Shown here: positions 26,495 through 34,578 of the stretch, one piece after another
How positions within the stretch are numbered: position 1 is the first letter of the stretch
Layout of the letters: each line of letters begins with the position of its first letter
NCBI GenBank assembly: GCA_024643725.1
Contig: JAHEMJ010000013.1
Coordinates: forward strand, 1-64,000
From: Crocinitomicaceae bacterium
GTDB taxonomy: Bacteria > Bacteroidota > Bacteroidia > Flavobacteriales_D > Crocinitomicaceae
DNA: 64,000 nucleotides
Direction: 5' to 3'
Made by a program: the position numbers and the translations under genes
Notes under the pieces: model-generated
The model's input: only the letters and a program-made list of their open reading frames with translations
Told to the model about the DNA's origin: nothing
The model's database searches: none

Positions 26495-26940
26495 GACTTA
26501 TACGTTTTGTTAAAAAATGATAATAATAACGAAAGTCATTTGTCAAATGAGGTCAAAAAGAAAATTACTTTTGATAGGCCAAAATGGTAAAATCACCTAC
26601 TTGGCAATTGGCAAGGGTATATATATACACCTTGCCATTTGCCAACCTAGATATGATTTCGCGCAATGCCTGTAAACAGTGGGTTTGAGGGTGTTTTTGA
26701 GGGGATTGATGATTTTTGTCAAATACTTATCGAAATCTCAAGAAATTCGGAATTTCCGAATGTGTATATTAAACTCTAAATAGACTGATTTCAATGTTCA
26801 TTTGTTCAAAGTTCATCGGGTAGTGCTGCGAAAAGTCAACATAGATAAGAGAGTTTTCTTGTGACAAAGGATATTATAAATTTGTCACGAGAAAGATATA
26901 AGTTAACCGACTACTAAATCTTTTACACTAAACGGACGTG
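26495..26940. other. 446-bp gene-free, palindrome-rich region
   Basis: No supported gene. It holds four dyads: CATTTG-T-CAAATG (26,537-26,549), a 16-bp inverted repeat with one mismatch around a GTATATATATAC core (26,601-26,645), ATTCGGAA-T-TTCCGAAT (26,745-26,761), and CTTGTGACAAA/TTTGTCACGAG with 12-bp spacing (26,858-26,891). TTGTCAAAT also recurs at 26,716. This density suggests an origin, recombination or excision control site near rteC and the replication genes. Confidence 0.65.
26601..26645. repeat. 45-bp inverted repeat with alternating TA core
   Basis: Arms TTGGCAATTGGCAAGG and CCTTGCCATTTGCCAA pair over 16 bases with one mismatch; the centre is GTATATATATAC plus one base. Each arm contains a second-order repeat of TGGCAA. 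An AT-rich core flanked by dyads is typical of replication origins and regulator sites. It is the strongest structure between rteC and the Abi gene. Confidence 0.8.
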
Positions 26941-27864
26941 CTATTTCCAAATTGGTTGTTTTTGCCAGTTATTTAAAAATCCTAGTTTATAAATTGGCAA
27001 GTTTGGATTGGATGCAAAAAGGTCTAAAATTTTAATTTTAATTTGATGTGTCGGCGTTACTTTATTGCATAAATAAATCATTGAAGTTATAATTAGAAAT
27101 GGTTTTTTGCATTGCACGGGAAGCAATGAACTATTTAACCAGTCCGCTTTGGGATTATTGAGGGTTTCAATAGGTATTTTTACCAAATTTCTACTCCAAA
27201 GTCTTGAATGATGAGCAATTATGTTTCTAACATAGGTTATTGATTCAAGCCAGCTAGAAAGCTCACTATGCAAGTTTAGCCCCATTTCCTTAGCAATGGT
27301 TGCTTTTTCAGGAAGCTGGTGTTTTAAATTCTTGTAAAGTTTAGATAGCGTCCCCATTGAGGCAATTTCTAAAATTTTCCAGGAATCTGAATCTTGATTT
27401 GGATATCTTCTTTTTTGGTCTTTAATGAAAATTTCTTGACTTCGGTTGAATTCCTTCTTAAGTTCAGATACTATATTTTGATGAATGGTAACAGTTGGAT
27501 CAGATGGCAATGGCGTATTTTCAAATAACTTATTGTCTAAATACCATAAACTCCCATATGCAATTGACATATGGTAAATCATCTTTGTTCGTAACGCAAT
27601 TTCAATTCTTTCAATTGCATCAAACAGTATTAACCTTAATTTTCTATCGAAATTGTATCGTTCGATAACATCCTCAAAATAAGTGTTTGGCTTCAAGGCA
27701 TGGGAAGAAACATCTTCTTGCATATCCCACCAATATCCCTTTAAACGGTAATAGCTAATGTTTTCTAAAAAATGGTATGCAGACTGCTCATCATTGAAAA
27801 GCATACCTCGTTGCTTTAACAAGGCAATTTGATCTGCTATGGAGTAAGGAGTTTTATTTGCCAT
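26941..27864 (-). CDS. AbiD/AbiF-type abortive infection protein (Abi_2, HEPN)
   Basis: 307 residues matching the Abi_2 family: early motif YSIADQIALLKQRGMLF, then ISYYRLKGYWWD, then ERYNFDRKLRLILFDAIERI, and the HEPN-type catalytic motif RNIIAHHSRLWSR (R-x4-H). HEPN proteins of this family are thought to be RNases that arrest phage-infected cells, and related AbiF proteins are described with small non-coding RNAs and as relatives of Cas13. It is monocistronic with its own strong promoter and a leader hairpin. No antitoxin gene lies next to it. Confidence 0.88.
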   Translation of the reverse strand: MANKTPYSIADQIALLKQRGMLFNDEQSAYHFLENISYYRLKGYWWDMQEDVSSHALKPNTYFEDVIERYNFDRKLRLILFDAIERIEIALRTKMIYHMSIAYGSLWYLDNKLFENTPLPSDPTVTIHQNIVSELKKEFNRSQEIFIKDQKRRYPNQDSDSWKILEIASMGTLSKLYKNLKHQLPEKATIAKEMGLNLHSELSSWLESITYVRNIIAHHSRLWSRNLVKIPIETLNNPKADWLNSSLLPVQCKKPFLIITSMIYLCNKVTPTHQIKIKILDLFASNPNLPIYKLGFLNNWQKQPIWK

Positions 27865-27880
27865 AGCTATAAAAAGAATG

Positions 27881-27914
27881 ACCCGCTAGCAGATCTTACG
27901 GTATGCTAGCGGGT
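27881..27914 (-). ncRNA. leader hairpin of the Abi gene: attenuator or short ncRNA candidate
   Basis: An 11-bp perfect stem, ACCCGCTAGCA/TGCTAGCGGGT, closes a 12-base loop. It lies 17 bases upstream of the Abi start codon and right behind the predicted transcription start. On the minus strand the stem is followed by CATTCTTTTT, so it could terminate the transcript early and release a ~50-nt RNA. The link to AbiF-associated RNAs is inference. Confidence 0.5.
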
Positions 27915-27924
27915 ACTGTTGGTA

Positions 27925-27957
27925 CAAATGTACAACAATTTTTAAATTCTCTACAAA
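27925..27957 (-). promoter_or_regulatory. Bacteroidota-type promoter of the Abi gene
   Basis: Read on the minus strand: TTTG (27,957-27,954), 21 bases, TACATTTG (27,932-27,925). Both elements and the spacing match the Bacteroidota -33/-7 consensus exactly. Transcription should begin near 27,918, placing the hairpin at the 5' end of the message. Confidence 0.8.
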
Positions 27958-28130
27958 TTCAAATTTTTTTTAACTCTAATTTTTTTTAAAATTTAATTAG
28001 GTTCATTATCTTTGTGAAACCCAAGGGAACTCAATCTGGACAATCAAGCCCTCCTTTTGGCTGCTTGGTTTCTAAGGGGGTTTCCAAAGGAAAATAGAGA
28101 AGTAAAATACTTGATATATAGGATTTTAGG

Positions 28131-28164
28131 GCTTATGGTTCATAATCCTCTCTCTCCGCCCAAG
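28131..28164 (+). other. tRNA-Ser-like 3' end fragment, candidate attR
   Basis: GGTTCATAATCC followed by TCTCTCTCCGCC has the length and layout of the T-loop and acceptor end of a tRNA-Ser (typically GGTTCGAATCCC then TCTCTCTCCGC), but the T-arm does not pair and the conserved T-loop A is lost. No matching 5' half (GGAGAGA) is found. Gene content changes here from element to chromosome and a terminator follows, which fits the right attachment site of an element integrated at a tRNA 3' end. Confidence 0.45.
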
Positions 28165-28289
28165 AATCAAAAAGCTAGCCGTTAGGCTGGCTTTTTTTGT
28201 TTTCAAGCGCGTCAAAAGCTTGCTTTTGTAAGCGTATTGAAAACAAAAAAAGCCAAAGTTGCGCAGCAACTTAGCTTTTTAGATTCTTG
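28161..28289. repeat. 129-bp nested inverted-repeat element
   Basis: Outer arms CAAGAATCAAAAAGCTA and TAGCTTTTTaGATTCTTG match over 17 bases with one bulged base. Inside are a 10-bp hairpin with T7 (28,171-28,198), a perfect 16-bp inverted repeat (28,191-28,206 with 28,237-28,252) and AAGTTGC-GCA-GCAACTT (28,256-28,272). It may be a MITE-like element or a stacked terminator region. Confidence 0.8.
28171..28198 (+). terminator. rho-independent terminator
   Basis: Stem AAAGCTAGCC/GGCTGGCTTT (one G-T pair) with a GTTA loop, followed by seven T. It ends any + strand transcript coming from the tRNA-like or small-RNA region. Confidence 0.8.
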
Positions 28290-28369
28290 ATGCGCCTCCC
28301 CAAAAACGGGATCACGAGCGGCAGCGAGTACTCCGGAGTTAATGTGCTAATTTGCCAATGTGCTAATGT

Positions 28370-28757
28370 GCCAATGAGCTTCGCGTAGTTGATTTATCGC
28401 ATCATCTTTTCAGAGCAAAGCGATGAAAACAAACCTTTCCAACAGAACGTGCAAGTGAGCAGAGCGAACAAGAAAAAACAATCACCAATACAAATCAATT
28501 GAATCTGCCAATGAGCTTCGCGTAGTTAATTTATCGCATCATCTTTTCTGAGCAAAGCGATGAAAACAAACCTTTCCAACAAAACGTGCAAGTGAGTAGA
28601 GCGAACAAGAAAAAACAATCATCAATACAAATCAATTGAATCTGCCAATGAGCTTCGCATCGTTAATTTATCTCATCATCTTTTCTGAGCAAAGCGATTA
28701 AAAGAGTCCTTTCCAACAGAACGTGCAAGTGAGCAGAGCGAACAAGAAAAAACAATA
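28370..28757. repeat. 137-bp tandem direct repeat, about 2.8 copies
   Basis: Copies begin at 28,370, 28,507 and 28,644 (each with GCCAATGAGCTTCGC) and differ at a few positions; the third lacks the last ~23 bases. Each contains GAGCAAAGCGAT and GAACGTGCAAGTGAG-like segments. There is no convincing reading frame through them. Shorter TGTGCTAAT/TGTGCCAAT repeats lie just before at 28,341-28,375. The stretch 27,865-28,801 therefore has no gene. Confidence 0.93.
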
Positions 28758-28801
28758 AGAATGATGAATTTTCGTTATTTTTATCCCACAATTTATCGAT
28801 T

Positions 28802-29305
28802 TTGACATTTCACACAAGCATTCGTACCGTCTATTATTGCTCACTTGAGCGCGCTTTTAAATCACCGATATTGTGCGATGTAACGAAAGTACATACTGGA
28901 TTTGGGCTCATGCCCAAAATAACGCATTGCACGGACGATGAACATTGGGGTCAAGTTCCATCGTCCAAAAAAGTATATGCCGCAAAATCTTTCACCCAAA
29001 AAGGCGGCTACGTCTCGATGGATCATGTCCTAGAGCGAATCGAAAACCAATACTGGAAAATTAAAGTGGATGATTTTCAATCGTGGATGCTTGGTTTTTA
29101 CCAGTTTGTTGGGGAATGGAAAACGACGGAAATCGAACCTAACGTCATTCAAATTGATTACTCGTACACGATGTATGCGAAAGGCATTCTATATTATCCC
29201 TTAAATTGGCTTTTCACCAAACTGTTTTGGAAAAGGTACATGAAGCAAGTAATTCGAAATATTGAAGAACTGATTCGGACAGAGGAAGAATATAAATACC
29301 TTTAG
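28802..29305 (+). CDS. SRPBCC-like (polyketide cyclase/START-like) protein
   Basis: 167 residues. The start is a TTG; no in-frame ATG precedes the conserved beginning (FHTSIRTVYYCSLERAFKSPI), so TTG or a nearby alternative must be used. The pattern of an N-terminal strand, CSLERAFKSPI helix and WKIKVDDFQSWMLGFYQFVG core resembles the SRPBCC ligand-binding fold. The last ~40 residues contain a hydrophobic helix pair. It is the first ordinary chromosomal gene right of the element. Function unknown. Confidence 0.65.
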   Translation: MTFHTSIRTVYYCSLERAFKSPILCDVTKVHTGFGLMPKITHCTDDEHWGQVPSSKKVYAAKSFTQKGGYVSMDHVLERIENQYWKIKVDDFQSWMLGFYQFVGEWKTTEIEPNVIQIDYSYTMYAKGILYYPLNWLFTKLFWKRYMKQVIRNIEELIRTEEEYKYL

Positions 29306-29354
29306 CCAATGGTATTTAATACCTAACTCCCTCCATGTGTAACTTTTCGCGTTA

Positions 29355-29362
29355 TACATTTG
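29355..29362 (+). promoter_or_regulatory. -7 promoter element TACATTTG
   Basis: An exact match to TAnnTTTG, 20 bases before the start of the first outer-membrane paralogue. No good -33 element is seen at the right distance. Confidence 0.5.
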
Positions 29363-29382
29363 TCTAACTTACAAAATACTAC

Positions 29383-30687
29383 ATGCATAAACGGCTATTT
29401 GTCCTCTTATTTTTCACGAACCTCCTTGGCTTAAAGGGACAAATTGAAAAACAAAAACCTCGTGTTTCCGAATTAGATTTTTCTTATTCTACTGGCTATC
29501 AACACGTCCGAATGGAGAACATGAATCGTTATTACTTGGACACTTTTGCAAAACCCAACGATATTTTTACAAAAAATGTGCACCACACATTGAGTCGTAA
29601 TTTTCAGTTATGCTATCATTTTAGTCATTATTTCGGAATTGGGATGATGGCTAAAACGGATCTTTTTCAAATGGATCATTCATCGCCAACTTATGTTATG
29701 GATGAAGTCGGCACAATCACTGATACCTTTTCCACCAAAAGTCAATTAAACTTTCGGAAAGCATCTATTGGTTTATTTGGTGCATTTGATTTGGGGGAAT
29801 TTGTGCAAACAAAAACGAAACAAGCCTATTTTAAGAAATGGAAAGCAAATGTCCTAGGTGGAGCCTCAATCGACTTGTACAACATCGAATTGGGATCGAC
29901 TTCGCCATATTTCTCCCACAACTATTTATATTTCGCACCGTGTATTGGTGGATTTGCTCAATTAAAAATAAACTACCCCATTTTCTCGTGGAAATTCGCC
30001 GAAATGAGATTGGGATTGAATTTGGGCTATCAATTCTCAAAAACAAAGACACTGCGAACAGACCAAAGTGGTGATTGGATTGTTTATGGCAAATATCCCA
30101 TCAATGCAGATTTTTCAGGAATCAACCTTGGACTTGGCCTATCCATTGAATTAACGGACCACAAATTTTCCGCACGCGACAACGCTCCATCAAAAAATGC
30201 GCTTTACTTGGATGTTTTCGGTCAAAGCACCTACGGTTCTTTCATCTATGAGCGGATATTTAACGTGGAATCAACAAGGGCTCAACATGCCCTTTCTGTT
30301 GGATTCATGCGCTTAAACCGCATTCCATGGGATTATTTAGGCGTTCTCTCCATTCCCTTGGCCTACAATGCGTATTTTGATTTCAATCGAACAAAGAACA
30401 AACCCAGTAAATTGGAACTTGGCTTTGGTTTAACTGCTTTAGGAATAACGAGCTTTGACTACGACCCCAACCAAAAGACACAATACCTTTATCCAAGCTT
30501 AAGATTCGGCTACTGCTACCACAGTTATCACAGTGGACTATTATTCAAAGCCACATTCACTCCATTGCTACCAGGATTTGTCAGAGAGGAATTTATGAGT
30601 GGACACGAAACCTATTTTGGTTCTGCTGGATTTTTTGATGAATATGTTATGCCTTGGGTAGGATTAAGCATTGGGAAAACGTTTTGA
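29383..30687 (+). CDS. putative outer-membrane beta-barrel protein, paralogue 1
   Basis: 434 residues. A signal peptide (KRLFVLLFFTNLLGLKGQ) is followed by repeated amphipathic strands rich in aromatic residues and Gly, as in outer-membrane barrels, ending in WVGLSIGKTF with a terminal Phe. It is clearly related to the next gene: both share GYQ(H/R)V near the N-terminus, SYP/NYPIF strands mid-protein, the NALYLDVFGQ/NAIYVDLLGQ segment, FNRTKNKPSKLELG and the final SIGKTF. No specific family or cargo is recognised. Confidence 0.7.
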   Translation: MHKRLFVLLFFTNLLGLKGQIEKQKPRVSELDFSYSTGYQHVRMENMNRYYLDTFAKPNDIFTKNVHHTLSRNFQLCYHFSHYFGIGMMAKTDLFQMDHSSPTYVMDEVGTITDTFSTKSQLNFRKASIGLFGAFDLGEFVQTKTKQAYFKKWKANVLGGASIDLYNIELGSTSPYFSHNYLYFAPCIGGFAQLKINYPIFSWKFAEMRLGLNLGYQFSKTKTLRTDQSGDWIVYGKYPINADFSGINLGLGLSIELTDHKFSARDNAPSKNALYLDVFGQSTYGSFIYERIFNVESTRAQHALSVGFMRLNRIPWDYLGVLSIPLAYNAYFDFNRTKNKPSKLELGFGLTALGITSFDYDPNQKTQYLYPSLRFGYCYHSYHSGLLFKATFTPLLPGFVREEFMSGHETYFGSAGFFDEYVMPWVGLSIGKTF

Positions 30688-30876
30688 TAAAACCAAACAC
30701 CACTCAAATTAGAACTTGTTCTATTTTTAATCCCTGATTTTAAGCAGACTACATTTAAATCACTATTTTTGATAGGATGTACTTCAAGAATCATGTTTCA
30801 TGAACTATTTTCAACGCACCACTGAATGATTCTTTCATACGTTAAGAAAACCAGCTATGCATTTTTTGATTTTAAT

Positions 30877-32100
30877 ATGAAAAAACACCTATTTATACTT
30901 TTCCTTACTTTTTCCGTTCAAATGCTCTTCGCTCAAGAAGCAAAGAAAAAAGGCTTTTCAAATTTAGATATCACCTTGAATAGTGGATACCAAAGAGTTG
31001 ACATGAAAGACTTGAATGCGTTTTACGGAGATTCAATTTTCGTCTCCTCGAAGGCCTATAAGCCTTTACACCATGCGTTTTATAAGGCGTTGCAACTGAA
31101 CTACCGATTGACACCCTTTTTAAGTGTTGGAACTCAATTAAAGATGGATCAAGCAAGCGTAGAGGATCGTTTCACGGTGTTAAATCGATCCATCGCAGTC
31201 ACTGGTCAACTAGATGGAATGGCGCTCCTACAAAAACTGATTCGTAAACCAATAAAGGATGATTGGGATCTTCAACTTCAAGCGGGATTGTCTTTCAACG
31301 TTATGCAAATTAAAGAAAGTGACCCTCCTTATTTTTGGAGCTGCATTCCTGAATCGTGGTACTATTCGGCTAATTTAGGTGGGAACGCACAGTTAAAATT
31401 GAGTTATCCAATTTTTAAAGGCTCAAATATGCAGTGGCGACTTGGGTTGAATGTGGGTTATCAATATGCACATTCAAATGAGATAGTCGCATACCGAGAA
31501 TACGCAAGTAGCGTCATTCATAAATCCGTTTCCTTGGGTTTCTCGGGATTTAATTCTGGATTAAGTCTGAGCTGTGAAATCAACAAATTCAAATCTCCCC
31601 GTCGCGCTGGCTCATCAAATAACGCCATTTATGTGGACTTGCTAGGTCAAACTTATTTTGGAGCAATCGTTTACGAACGTAGTTTGAATGTCGCTTCAAA
31701 TGGTGTTCAACACAGTGTTTCTGGAGGATTTCTTTCCTTAAGACAAGCACCATGGTATTTCTATAATCATTCAGTAGTTTATCTACCATTTTCATATAAT
31801 GCCTCATTTGATTTTAATAAAACTAAAAATCTGCCAAGTAAATTGGAGCTTGGTGTAGGTCTTACCGCTTCGCTGTTAAAGGGCTATGGTGCCTCCATTC
31901 CTTATCGCGATCAAACAATTCATCCATGTCTGCGCCTTGGTTATACATACCATAGTTACCGAAACGGCTTGCTATTTAAAGCTACGATTATTCCACAATT
32001 ACCAGGAATTTCGAACACTTTTATTAATAATACGAGAAAGACAAGTTACAATTCCCCACTAATTCCTAGTTTCTGCATCAGTATTGGAAAAACGTTTTAA
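30877..32100 (+). CDS. putative outer-membrane beta-barrel protein, paralogue 2
   Basis: The start is moved to the ATG at 30,877 (MKKHLFILFLTFSVQMLFAQ) because this is a complete signal peptide; the 17 upstream track residues look non-coding. The 407-residue protein parallels its neighbour over its whole length (for example FDFNKTKNLPSKLELGVGLT and the final SIGKTF), so the pair arose by tandem duplication. Divergence is considerable, so the copies are old. Role unknown. Confidence 0.7.
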   Translation: MKKHLFILFLTFSVQMLFAQEAKKKGFSNLDITLNSGYQRVDMKDLNAFYGDSIFVSSKAYKPLHHAFYKALQLNYRLTPFLSVGTQLKMDQASVEDRFTVLNRSIAVTGQLDGMALLQKLIRKPIKDDWDLQLQAGLSFNVMQIKESDPPYFWSCIPESWYYSANLGGNAQLKLSYPIFKGSNMQWRLGLNVGYQYAHSNEIVAYREYASSVIHKSVSLGFSGFNSGLSLSCEINKFKSPRRAGSSNNAIYVDLLGQTYFGAIVYERSLNVASNGVQHSVSGGFLSLRQAPWYFYNHSVVYLPFSYNASFDFNKTKNLPSKLELGVGLTASLLKGYGASIPYRDQTIHPCLRLGYTYHSYRNGLLFKATIIPQLPGISNTFINNTRKTSYNSPLIPSFCISIGKTF

Positions 32101-32248
32101 TGTGCTTCCGCTGCTCCGCCTCGGTGGAGGAGTACCAATGTTCTATTGGGCTTGGATCGTGTAGGCTTGCTCATGAGATTTACTTGAAACAATCATTGGT
32201 TTAACTAGATTTCATCACATCTTAAACTACCAATCTCTCGGAGTTCTG

Positions 32249-32256
32249 TATCTTTG
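32249..32256 (+). promoter_or_regulatory. -7 promoter element TATCTTTG
   Basis: An exact TAnnTTTG match, 25 bases before the MFS transporter start. The -33 element is unclear. Confidence 0.5.
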
Positions 32257-32281
32257 CGACTCAAACTAGACCCAAGATCCC

Positions 32282-33553
32282 ATGAATGTCATCAATCCGA
32301 AATCGGCTTTGCTTTTTATTTTAGTAACGATATGCTTAGACTCCATTGGTTTGGGAATTATCATTCCTTCCTTTCCAATCTTGGTTTCTGAAACGGCTCA
32401 TGTCCCAATTGGTCAAGCCTCACAATATTTCGGATGGGTCATGGGCGCGTACGCATTCATGCAATTCCTCTTTTCGCCATTGATTGGAAATTTAAGTGAC
32501 CGCTTCGGACGTCGTCCCATTTTGTTGATCTCTGTCCTTGGAATGAGCTTGGATTATATGGTCATGTATTTCGCTCCGGATTTATGGTGGTTGGTGATCG
32601 GACGTGCAGTCTCTGGAATCTTTGGTGCGAGTTTCACTTCCGCTTCGGCCTACATAGCAGATATTTCCACACCGGATAAACGTGCACAGAATTTCGGCAT
32701 GATCGGTGCAGCCTTTGGCATTGGATTCGTCATTGGACCGGCAATTGGTGGACTCCTTTCAGACTTTGGTGCACGCACACCGTTTTTAGTCGCAGCCTTC
32801 TTTTCGATGGCAAATTTCATCTACGGATTTATCGTTTTGAAAGAATCCTTGCCAGTGGAAAACCGACGTGCATTCGAGTGGAAGCGTTCGAATCCGTTTG
32901 GAGCATTGCAACAAATAAAACGATTCAAGAAACTAAAGTATTTATTCCTTGTTTCTTTCTTGACCATCTTAACAACGATGTGCGTTCATTCCACTTGGAA
33001 TTTCTATACGATGGAGAAATTTGGTTGGACAACCAAAGAGGTAGGCATTTCTCTCGCCGTTGTTGGGGTTTGTTTTGGGGTCGTCCAAGGAGCACTTACC
33101 GGTAAAATCGTCGCGAAATTCGGACAGAAAAACGCAGCGAAAATAGGTTTATTCTTATCCATTTTTGTGTTAATTGGTTTGGGACTCATTTTTCAAGGAT
33201 GGATGATGTACGCCATCATTCTTCCATACGCATTCACTGGAATTGTTGACCCTGCCATTCGTTCCATCATTTCTGGTCAAGTTCAAAGCAATGAGCAAGG
33301 AGAATTGCAAGGAATCTTCACCAGTTTGATGAGTTTAGCTGAAATCATCGGTCCACCATTGTTCATGTGGTTCTATTACAACTTCAAAACAAGTGTACCT
33401 CATTCCAACATCGGACTCGGAACACCGTTCTGGATAGCCGCGTTTATTGCGCTATTGGCATTCGTGTTGATTTCTTGGACACTGAAAGGATATGCAAAAT
33501 CGGATAATGATTCAGATTCTCAACCTGAAGGTAAAGAGCTATTGAATCACTAA
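32282..33553 (+). CDS. MFS efflux transporter of the TetA/DHA1 type
   Basis: 423 residues with about 12 membrane helices. Motif A is present after helix 2 (GNLSDRFGRRPILL) and helix 1 shows DSIGLGIIIPSFP, as in TetA-like drug:proton antiporters. GPAIGGLLSDFG in helix 5 is the motif C-like antiporter signature. The substrate cannot be told from sequence; proteins like this are common in Bacteroidota chromosomes without proven resistance. It converges on the following T9SS gene with a 15-base overlap. Confidence 0.88.
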   Translation: MNVINPKSALLFILVTICLDSIGLGIIIPSFPILVSETAHVPIGQASQYFGWVMGAYAFMQFLFSPLIGNLSDRFGRRPILLISVLGMSLDYMVMYFAPDLWWLVIGRAVSGIFGASFTSASAYIADISTPDKRAQNFGMIGAAFGIGFVIGPAIGGLLSDFGARTPFLVAAFFSMANFIYGFIVLKESLPVENRRAFEWKRSNPFGALQQIKRFKKLKYLFLVSFLTILTTMCVHSTWNFYTMEKFGWTTKEVGISLAVVGVCFGVVQGALTGKIVAKFGQKNAAKIGLFLSIFVLIGLGLIFQGWMMYAIILPYAFTGIVDPAIRSIISGQVQSNEQGELQGIFTSLMSLAEIIGPPLFMWFYYNFKTSVPHSNIGLGTPFWIAAFIALLAFVLISWTLKGYAKSDNDSDSQPEGKELLNH

Positions 33554-34537
33554 CTTCTCTGTGTAACGCAATTGATTTTCAGAGGAGACTTTCAAAATGT
33601 AAGTTCCTTTGGGTAGATTTAAATCCAACTCTTGGATTTTAGCTGTTGACTTTCCACTGTAAACCAGGGATCCTGAGATGGTAAAAATCTGCACATCATT
33701 TTGCTCGAAAGGAGAAACCAAGGTGATAAAATCTGCAGCTGGATTTGGGTAGAGTAGGTATCCATTTTCATTCAATTCAGGCATACCAACATGATTTATG
33801 TAATATTCACAATCAACATTGTTTGGATTTACTGTTAAACTGTCATCTTGGAAACAGCGAAATCTGAGGTATGTCCATTCAAATAATAAGGTTGTATCAC
33901 AAGAAGAAACAGGTGCACCGACCCCTGGGAAATATCCACCTTTCATTGGGAAAAGCCAAGCTCGAGCAGAATAAGTGGTATTGTGGTTGCCATACCGGGC
34001 ATTCACGGAGCCATTCAATTGAGTTAAATTCGACAAGCTGGATTGGAGTTCCATGGTAGGATATGATTCATTTCCTATCTGCATGCTACCGGTGCTTATT
34101 ACCGAAGTAGATGAAATAGGGTTGCAGAAATCTACTGGATCCTCATAGGTTACAATGGGATAATTTTCCCCTGGGTTTTTAGTGAAATCGTACAATAATT
34201 CATATTGTTGGTCTACCAAATAATATACTTGATGGTCGTTATTCCAAGTATATTGATCGGCGAGCGGCGTAATAGTCGAAAGGTGGACTATCTGGTTTTG
34301 ATCTGTGAAAAAACGATACCTGGTAGATGAGAACACTTTTGACTGATGTCCATACAGCATGGTATCTCCCACGTGCTCTGTTTTTATAAAACCAAATGAA
34401 CCATTTAGATAATCAAAATCATAATGCCAAACCGCATTGTTTTGAACCCAAATACTCGATTGAGCCTTGATTTCCACTCTGAAAGAAACGAATGAAATCC
34501 ATACAAATAAGAAGAAGGAGAAGGGTGTATTTTTCAT
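33539..34537 (-). CDS. T9SS-sorted secreted protein
   Basis: 332 residues with an N-terminal signal peptide (FFLFVWISFVSFRVEIKAQ) and a C-terminal type A sorting domain: YLLYPNPAADFITLVSP, then LDLNLPKGTYILKVSS and KLVIQ. It should cross the outer membrane by type IX secretion and be anchored or released. The middle part is not recognised, but the overall layout is like the 302-aa protein at 57,417-58,325. Confidence 0.85.
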   Translation of the reverse strand: MKNTPFSFFLFVWISFVSFRVEIKAQSSIWVQNNAVWHYDFDYLNGSFGFIKTEHVGDTMLYGHQSKVFSSTRYRFFTDQNQIVHLSTITPLADQYTWNNDHQVYYLVDQQYELLYDFTKNPGENYPIVTYEDPVDFCNPISSTSVISTGSMQIGNESYPTMELQSSLSNLTQLNGSVNARYGNHNTTYSARAWLFPMKGGYFPGVGAPVSSCDTTLLFEWTYLRFRCFQDDSLTVNPNNVDCEYYINHVGMPELNENGYLLYPNPAADFITLVSPFEQNDVQIFTISGSLVYSGKSTAKIQELDLNLPKGTYILKVSSENQLRYTEKLVIQ

Positions 34538-34578
34538 TTTTAATGATTTTTTTACACCCTAAATATACAACATTCTTT

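Larger units (their letters stand above)
1..28165. mobile_element. integrated mobile element, right part (phage-like block plus defence cargo)
   Basis: The region combines phage-like genes (tail fibre, Hint protein, lysis-like cassette, methyltransferase, helicase) with element maintenance genes (Toprim primase-helicase, excisionase-like HTH protein, RteC) and defence cargo (type I RM, TIR-caspase, Abi). To the right, gene content changes abruptly to ordinary chromosomal genes after a degenerate tRNA-Ser-like 3' end at about 28,131-28,164. No integrase and no conjugation genes are seen, so the left part must lie outside the window. Whether this is a prophage, an ICE, or two adjacent elements (phage-like to about 12.4 kb, RteC-type from there to 28.1 kb) cannot be decided here. 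The boundary is an inference. Confidence 0.6.
28007..28198 (+). ncRNA. possible structured small RNA between promoter element and terminator
   Basis: A perfect -7 element TATCTTTG (28,007-28,014) is followed by ~155 non-coding bases and a good terminator at 28,171-28,198. The transcript would contain pairings such as GAAACC/GGTTTC with CAAG/CTTG, TTTCC-AAA-GGAAA and GGATT/AATCC. No -33 element is visible and no known RNA family is recognised. It could instead be element-end DNA fused to a tRNA fragment. Confidence 0.35.

Noticed and set aside
28007-28165. tmRNA or complete tRNA
   Set aside because: Only the 3'-end-like part is present; no 5' acceptor strand, no tag frame and a mispaired T-arm.
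28370-28757. CRISPR or insertion sequence
   Set aside because: Copies follow each other without spacers and have no transposase or terminal inverted repeats.
32282-33553. Calling the MFS gene a tetracycline resistance gene
   Set aside because: Motifs fit the general DHA1 group; sequence reading cannot show the substrate.
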